From Bacillota bacterium (GTDB lineage: Bacteria > Bacillota > Sulfobacillia > Sulfobacillales > Sulfobacillaceae), in NCBI GenBank assembly GCA_026627385.1, contig JAPNUR010000003.1, positions 186,001 to 250,000 of the forward strand: a stretch of 64,000 bases of DNA, written 5' to 3'. Under the pieces are notes generated by a model. The model made no database searches. It was not told the DNA's origin and was given only the letters and a program-made list of their open reading frames with translations. Shown here piece by piece: positions 61,945-64,000 of this stretch. The translations under genes and the position numbers were made by a program. Positions within the stretch are counted from its first letter, which is position 1. The number at the start of each line of letters is the position of its first letter.

Positions 61945-62748
61945 ATGCAACTAAGGACCGAGTGGGTTGATCGGCAATTGAACGGGCGCACCATGCGCGG
62001 GTATCTGGCTCGGCCGCGCGCGGCTGGCACCAACCTATTACCTACTGTCGTGGTGATTCAAGAAATCTGGGGTGTGGATGACCACATTCAAGACATGGCT
62101 AATCGGTTTGCCATGGCCGGCTATCAAGCCCTGGCGCCGGATTTATATTCCTGGGGGGAGACCCCACCCGCGTTGACTCAAGAGCGGATTCAGGGGGTCA
62201 AAAAATTTCTCGACACCATGCCTCCCCAAGGATGGGGCGACCCTGCAATCCGCGAGGAACATATTCAACGGCTGCCACCCGAGGAAGGCCACCGCATTCG
62301 GGAAACGCTAGGAGCGCTTTTTGGCCAGCGTGACACCGACTCCATGATTGCTCAGCTCAAGGGGTGGGTTGACTGGGCGGACAGTCAGTCGAGCCCCATA
62401 GTCACTGTGGGATATTGCATGGGCGGGATGCTGTCATTCCTGCTGGCGACCCAGGAACACCGCGTGCGCGCCGCGGTGTGCAATTATGGACGGGCCCCTA
62501 CGGAGGAGCAAATGGCGTCGATTGAAGCGCCTGTATATGGGTTTTACGGGGGCACCGATCATGCCATTACGGATGCGGTGCCGAGCGTTGCAGAAACGAT
62601 GAAAAAATTAGGTAAGACCTTTCACTATAAAATCTATCCCCAAGCGGGGCATGCTTTCTTTAATGACACCCGCGTTTCGTATAATGTGGACGCTGCCCGC
62701 CATGCGTGGGCAGAAACCTTGCACTTTTTTGCCCAGACATTAGACTAG
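61945..62748 (+). CDS. Dienelactone hydrolase family protein
   Basis: About 267 residues of alpha/beta fold. The nucleophile elbow GYCMGG has Cys, with Asp in YGGTDHAITD and His in QAGHAFFND completing the triad. Carboxymethylenebutenolidase-like enzymes open lactones, but many members act on other esters. ATG 61945 has GGAGGG six bases upstream; ATG 61939 and longer in-frame versions to 61651 are less likely. TATACT at 61920-61925 may be its -10 element. Confidence 0.88.
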   Translation: MQLRTEWVDRQLNGRTMRGYLARPRAAGTNLLPTVVVIQEIWGVDDHIQDMANRFAMAGYQALAPDLYSWGETPPALTQERIQGVKKFLDTMPPQGWGDPAIREEHIQRLPPEEGHRIRETLGALFGQRDTDSMIAQLKGWVDWADSQSSPIVTVGYCMGGMLSFLLATQEHRVRAAVCNYGRAPTEEQMASIEAPVYGFYGGTDHAITDAVPSVAETMKKLGKTFHYKIYPQAGHAFFNDTRVSYNVDAARHAWAETLHFFAQTLD

Positions 62749-62768
62749 TGCAATAACGCCAGATTCAC

Positions 62769-62792
62769 AAAAGGCCGGACACCCGGCCTTTT
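62769..62792 (+). terminator. Rho-independent terminator after the dienelactone hydrolase gene
   Basis: AAAAGGCCGG (62769-62778) pairs with CCGGCCTTTT (62783-62792) around a four-base loop. Confidence 0.85.
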
Positions 62793-62867
62793 CATCGTTA
62801 TGTGGCCAACTCGAGCATAGTTTATGTAAGGAATGCGGTTGAATTAAAGAAATATATGTAAGACTTG

Positions 62868-62896
62868 TTGATAGAGATGACAAAATATGCTATGAT
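62868..62896 (+). promoter_or_regulatory. Sigma-A promoter upstream of the HisA-like gene
   Basis: TTGATA (62868-62873), 17 bases, TATGAT (62891-62896) in an AT-rich stretch. Transcription would begin about 110 bases before the gene, leaving an unusually long leader for a single small gene. Confidence 0.7.
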
Positions 62897-63014
62897 GGTT
62901 TTGTTAATAGGTCGGGTATTCGAGTAAGCAAAATTGGTGAGGGATCTGGTGACGAGAGTAGGCCTCAGCGGAGCGTCGAGAGGGAACAGAGGATCCAGGC
63001 GAGGGAGGTCCGCG

Positions 63015-63713
63015 ATGTTTGAGATTATTCCGTCAGTGCCGATAGCGTTTGGTCGTCTAGTGGCCGAGGAGCCGACAGCAATACCAGTCAGCAACCCCTT
63101 GGCGGCCGCGTGGCATTGGATGAGTGTGGGGGCCTCGCACATTCATGTGGAAGACGTTGGGGCCATGGGAGGTGCCACTCAAGGGCCGTCCGTGCCAGCC
63201 TTGCTAATAGCGTGTCGGGCCGGAAAGGCAGCGGTTCAGGTCGGGGGAGGTATCCGAAGTGCGGACGTGGCAGTAAAATACCTCACGCATGGTGCCAACG
63301 CTTTAGTGTTGCGGCGAGCCTGGCAGGATCCCCATCAATGGCGTGCTATTATTGAACGAGTGGGGGCTGAACGTGTTGTCTTGGCCCTTTCTGTGGCAGA
63401 GGTAGAAAATGTGTCGTCTCTTTGCGACGGGGAACAGTGGCGAAAGGGGGGTGTGACACGTCTCTTGGTGGCTGGACATTGGACTCAGCGTGGCCTATTT
63501 GTTAGCCAGCAACGCCTCCTGCGTCGTTTGACAGATAGTGGATATGCAGTGTGGGTGGGCGGGGGCATTCGCCATCTGGAGACCGTGAGGGCACTGCGTG
63601 ATGCCGGAGTGGCGGGCGTGGTGATCGGGAGGGCGCTCTATCAGGGGAAGCTGTCGTGGAATGACTTAGAATCATTGGCAACCGATTTGTCGTACACGCA
63701 AAGTGTCCGTTGA
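63015..63713 (+). CDS. HisA-like TIM-barrel paralogue lacking the catalytic aspartates
   Basis: 232 residues of the HisA/HisF barrel family. Phosphate-binding loops are kept: QVGGGIRSADVAVKYL, GANALVLRRA near the middle, and WVGGGIRHLETVRALRDAGVAGVVIGRALYQG at the end. The first catalytic Asp (usual IPAIDI) is missing: here EIIPSVPIAFG. The second (usual TDxxxDGT) is missing too: here VAGHWTQRG. So it is unlikely to isomerise ProFAR. ATG 63015 follows GAGGGAGG. No his genes adjoin it. It might bind a phosphoribosyl metabolite or a protein. Confidence 0.8.
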   Translation: MFEIIPSVPIAFGRLVAEEPTAIPVSNPLAAAWHWMSVGASHIHVEDVGAMGGATQGPSVPALLIACRAGKAAVQVGGGIRSADVAVKYLTHGANALVLRRAWQDPHQWRAIIERVGAERVVLALSVAEVENVSSLCDGEQWRKGGVTRLLVAGHWTQRGLFVSQQRLLRRLTDSGYAVWVGGGIRHLETVRALRDAGVAGVVIGRALYQGKLSWNDLESLATDLSYTQSVR

Positions 63714-64000
63714 CCGGACCCGTGAACCGAAGACGGCCACGCCTAGTCGGTGCTTTGGAACAGATTCAGGGAAATGCCTCAACGGGGATTTCCGGCATGA
63801 GCTGCTGTACCTCGGGATTACGCGGTCCGTCTTCGCTAAGGCTGCGCTTACCGGCAAGACTTTTCATTCTGTGACGCATCACTCCATCCCATGTCGATAG
63901 CGGGCGTTGTTTTACGTCTCGCATTGCGTGATGCGTCGGTTGATTGGGGATTGGTGGAACCCACGGTGATTCAACATAATCAAAATACTAATCGCGCACG
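63714..64000. other. Terminal stretch without a supported gene
   Basis: About 287 bases. A short open frame (63703-63900) overlaps the HisA-like 3' end and has no ribosome site. No terminator with a T-run is seen; a gene may begin beyond the window. Confidence 0.4.

Overview
The window looks like a chromosomal segment of a moderately GC-rich, endospore-forming Firmicute, most like Sulfobacillus and its relatives. The sporulation evidence is spoIIGA-sigE next to ftsZ, sigG, a SpoVD-type PBP with a PASTA domain, ylmC/ymxH, sepF and divIVA. The acidophile/lithotroph hint is an aa3-like terminal oxidase operon that starts with a Tat-exported cupredoxin. The genus is an inference; no rRNA gene is present.

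Layout. 0-5.5 kb: an acyl-CoA carboxylase/decarboxylase module (carboxyltransferase, a tiny third subunit, a biotin carrier), then a PIG-L deacetylase, a D-aminopeptidase and a flippase. 5.5-10.3 kb: a CheA/CheV-like chimera lacking its HPt end, and a soluble chemoreceptor on the opposite strand. 10.3-13 kb: a decayed, AT-richer island with a PucR/CdaR-type regulator broken by an in-frame stop, a hydrolase fragment and a frameshifted ISL3 transposase. 13-16.5 kb: a LysR regulator divergent from selD, which itself carries an in-frame UGA (selenocysteine), followed by an ArsP/YraQ-like permease. 16.5-19.4 kb: a Fur-family regulator with a palindromic operator candidate, a cytochrome P450, a small membrane protein and a cytochrome c. 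19.4-24.6 kb (minus strand): cupredoxin-coxB-coxA-coxC and two membrane proteins. 24.7 kb: tRNA-Ala(CGC), then a phage LLH-type holin remnant.

26-44.6 kb: a division and cell wall (dcw) cluster read in one direction: mraZ, rsmH, ftsL-like, two class B PBPs, murE, murF, mraY, ftsW, murG, murB, murA, ftsA, ftsZ, spoIIGA, sigE. Many genes overlap by ATGA or similar. A direct-repeat MraZ operator precedes mraZ. murD, murC and ftsQ/divIB are absent from their usual places.

45-53.5 kb: the usual sigE-sigG-ylm synteny is interrupted by an amino-acid permease, a frameshifted small gene, a larC1-larB-larC2-larE cluster for the nickel-pincer cofactor, an aldo/keto reductase and a thioesterase, and sigG-ylmC are inverted. 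53.5-61 kb: the conserved ylm block resumes: pgeF, yggS, sepF, yggT, divIVA, a T-box leader, ileS, lspA, rluD. The window ends with an MscS channel, a dienelactone hydrolase and a HisA-like paralogue that has lost both catalytic aspartates.

Most of the window is housekeeping. The parts that most deserve a second look are the Sec-containing SelD with its neighbour permease, the duplicated and degenerate LarC architecture, the oxidase without canonical D- and K-channel residues beside an odd cupredoxin, the non-catalytic HisA paralogue, and the -1 frameshift site before larC1.
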